13,773 bases of DNA from the NCBI GenBank assembly GCA_947175655.1, contig CAMWNQ010000028.1:1-13773 (forward strand), given 5' to 3'. How positions within the stretch are numbered: position 1 is the first letter of the stretch; every line of letters starts with the position of its first letter. Position numbers and translations under genes: made by a program. Below, piece by piece: positions 13,725 through 13,773 of the stretch. The notes beneath the pieces were generated by a model that saw only the letters and a program-made list of their open reading frames with translations, was not told the DNA's origin and ran no database searches. Origin of the DNA: an uncultured Clostridia bacterium. Lineage in GTDB: Bacteria > Bacillota > Clostridia > Oscillospirales > Ruminococcaceae.

Positions 13725-13773
13725 CTCTCTCTTAAACACATCTGACGCTGCCGACGAAGCTAGAAGTGTAGAT
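13725..13773 (-). other. Illumina Nextera adapter left at the contig end
   Basis: On the minus strand the end reads ATCTACAC, then the eight-base index TTCTAGCT, then TCGTCGGCAGCGTC, then AGATGTGTTTAAGAGAGAG. These match the P5 end, an i5 index, the Nextera read-1 adapter and the transposase mosaic end (two mismatches in the last 19 bases). The segments are contiguous and in library order. This is synthetic DNA, not part of the organism. Confidence 0.96.

Noticed and set aside
13725..13741. ATG at 13741 as the start of the DUF1934 gene
   Set aside because: The codon and the following five lie in Nextera adapter sequence, so it is not genomic.
1..13773. tRNA or rRNA genes
   Set aside because: No cloverleaf with a TTCGA-type T loop and CCA-adjacent stem, and no conserved rRNA segment, was noticed on either strand by eye.

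Overview
The window looks like part of a low-GC Bacillota chromosome, most plausibly a Ruminococcus-like member of the Oscillospiraceae. This is judged from gene content and remembered protein resemblance, since no search was possible. The right edge is not biological: the last 49 bases (13725-13773) read as the reverse complement of an Illumina Nextera mosaic end, index and P5 adapter. The assembly therefore ends at about 13724 and the last gene is cut there.

Left part (1 to about 4810): a graveyard of mobile DNA. It holds a broken IS1-type transposase (minus), a 39-codon small ORF with a strong ribosome binding site, and an intact large serine recombinase with its own terminator. After these come an orphan promoter, a decayed IS200/IS605 element and the remains of a PD-(D/E)XK nuclease-domain protein. 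This debris abuts, at about 4803-4811, the 5'-truncated end of a CwlD-like N-acetylmuramoyl-L-alanine amidase, so a rearrangement or insertion probably beheaded that gene.

Right part (5372 to 13724): a conserved housekeeping block, all on the minus strand. Read in its own direction it runs DUF1934 (YwiB-like, partial), argS, a CdaR/PucR-type regulator, ftsE, ftsX, a secreted coiled-coil M23 endopeptidase (PcsB-like) and a CtpA-type S41 protease. FtsE and FtsX overlap by 14 bases and are followed by the hydrolase. This fits the known scheme in which FtsEX drives an extracellular coiled-coil hydrolase to split septal peptidoglycan, with the S41 protease as a likely processing partner.

The most interesting unexplained signal is a repeat of about 165 bp present three times (8252-8417, 10061-10228, 13223-13392). 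Every copy has the same orientation and starts at or over the stop codon of the upstream gene. Each nearly fills the gap to the next gene and contains conserved complementary segments that could form alternative RNA stems. No copy was seen in the mobile debris. Other points of note are a consensus-like promoter inside the 3' end of argS followed by an 11-bp tandem repeat, and a hairpin between the Shine-Dalgarno sequence and the ATG of the M23 gene.
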